DNA of 6,793 nt, taken from NCBI GenBank assembly GCA_021838985.1, contig JAKCCC010000107.1:1-6793 (forward strand), read 5' to 3'. The notes beneath the pieces were generated by a model. That model searched no databases. It was given only the letters and a program-made list of their open reading frames with translations, and was not told the origin of the DNA. Positions 5,992-6,793 of this stretch are shown piece after piece. Source of the DNA: Planctomycetota bacterium. Its GTDB lineage: Bacteria; Planctomycetota; Phycisphaerae; WQYP01. Position 1 is the stretch's first letter. The number at the start of each line of letters is the position of its first letter. Made by a program: the position numbers and the translations under genes.

Positions 5992-6793
5992 ATGCAACAC
6001 GGACGGATGATTCAGGCTGTCACTTTAACCCTAATGATGTGGGCTATAGCCTCGGCTGGCTGTTCCAAGGCCGCGATGAAGAATGCCGCGAGCATAGTGG
6101 CGCTGGGGCAGCCGTTGACTTACCCCTTTACGAGCTTTAAGTCGACCCTGCCCCGCGTATGGAACAGCCGGCCCGAAGTGCAGGGCTCGGTGGAGCGCCT
6201 GGCGGGTCAGTTGCACGACGGCGAACGCATCATCCGGCTGAACTGGGATTTCACCGCCGTGAAAAATCCGGCCAACAATTTCGTGAACTTCTGGTGGCCG
6301 CGGCTTCTCCTCGGCCAGCCGCTCGCGGTGAAAGCCCGGATCTATACGCCGCCGTCGGCCGTGGGGACCGATGTGGCGCTCTGGGTGAGGGATGCTACGG
6401 GCCAGCTGTTTATTTCTCGCCGTACCATGCGCCGCCCGGGATGGGGTAGCTACCGCTTCCCGGTTGCGGGACTGGCCGCGGCTTGGAAATCAGGGGCCGG
6501 CGACAACGTACAACACCTGCCCCTGCAGCTGCATGGATTCGCCGTGGACTGGCCCGGACATGCCGGCTACCTGCTCTTGAGCGGAATTCAAGTGATTTCG
6601 CGGGGACCAGCTCGCCAGTTCCTCACGTGCACTCCAATGACGAACCCGCGAAATGTGGTGGATAGGCCACACTTTACCGGCTGGGGGCGAGCGCCCCTGT
6701 GTCGGCTGCATCTGGCGAATTACGCCCGCACCGCGGAAAGGAATCTGGTCGTAACACTGCGCGCCAGTGACGCCATAACGGGGAAGGTGGTAT
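5992..6793 (+). CDS. Lipoprotein with jelly-roll, carbohydrate-binding-like domain (C-terminus cut by window edge)
   Basis: The frame is open from ATG 5992 to the right edge (267 codons, no stop). The N-terminus (MQHGRMIQAV and a hydrophobic run to residue 22) ends in SAGC24, a lipobox-like site with Ser instead of Leu at -3, so the mature protein is probably a lipid-anchored envelope protein. Residues about 40-205 look like a beta-sandwich of the carbohydrate-binding type: PLAVKARIYTPP (110-121), VALWVRDATGQLF (128-140), PGWGSYRFPVAG (149-160) and GYLLLSGIQVIS (192-203). A second beta domain, perhaps Ig-like, begins near CRLHLANYA (237-245). A larger catalytic domain such as a glycosidase may follow beyond the edge, but nothing in the window shows this. 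It starts 35 nt after the DUF3604 gene, as the fourth gene of the run. The sugar-binding assignment rests on pattern only; no family signature was matched. Confidence 0.72.
   Translation, partial: MQHGRMIQAVTLTLMMWAIASAGCSKAAMKNAASIVALGQPLTYPFTSFKSTLPRVWNSRPEVQGSVERLAGQLHDGERIIRLNWDFTAVKNPANNFVNFWWPRLLLGQPLAVKARIYTPPSAVGTDVALWVRDATGQLFISRRTMRRPGWGSYRFPVAGLAAAWKSGAGDNVQHLPLQLHGFAVDWPGHAGYLLLSGIQVISRGPARQFLTCTPMTNPRNVVDRPHFTGWGRAPLCRLHLANYARTAERNLVVTLRASDAITGKVV

Overview
The window looks like a piece of a GC-rich genome from the PVC superphylum, most likely a planctomycete of the Phycisphaerae type. This is inferred from protein style, not from a phylogenetic marker. The strongest hint is a prepilin-like protein with an FTLIELL signature and an H-X9-DG-like C-terminal motif. 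Such proteins are greatly expanded in planctomycetes, Lentisphaerae and Verrucomicrobia and often sit beside XylR-type regulators and glycoside hydrolases.

Layout. Positions 1-780, minus strand: the 5' part of a XylR/AraC-type sugar-responsive regulator. Only its periplasmic-binding-protein-like sensor is present; the expected C-terminal AraC DNA-binding domain lies beyond the left edge. Positions 781-1046: a divergent control region with back-to-back promoter candidates, a palindrome and a plus-strand leader of about 200 nt that can form several hairpins, one of which would cover the Shine-Dalgarno sequence. Positions 1047-6793, plus strand: four closely spaced genes with gaps of 51, 44 and 35 nt, probably one operon. 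They are (i) a prepilin-like H-X9-DG protein with an unusually long, membrane-spanning leader, (ii) an exported clan GH-A glycosidase most like family GH39, (iii) a DUF3604 protein with a PHP-type metal site and no signal peptide, and (iv) the start of a lipoprotein with a jelly-roll, carbohydrate-binding-like domain, running off the right edge.

Working model (inference). The regulator senses a sugar released from a polysaccharide and controls the divergent operon. The GH39-like enzyme and the lipoprotein act outside the cytoplasmic membrane on the glycan. The pseudopilin-like protein would assist secretion or surface display of these factors, or bind glycan itself. The DUF3604/PHP protein would act on a product in the cytoplasm. 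Substrate and activity cannot be read from the sequence. The most unusual points are the pseudopilin leader, a cluster of AT-ending codons exactly over its membrane helix, and the structured leader RNA.

No tRNA, rRNA, CRISPR array, insertion sequence or strong intrinsic terminator was seen.
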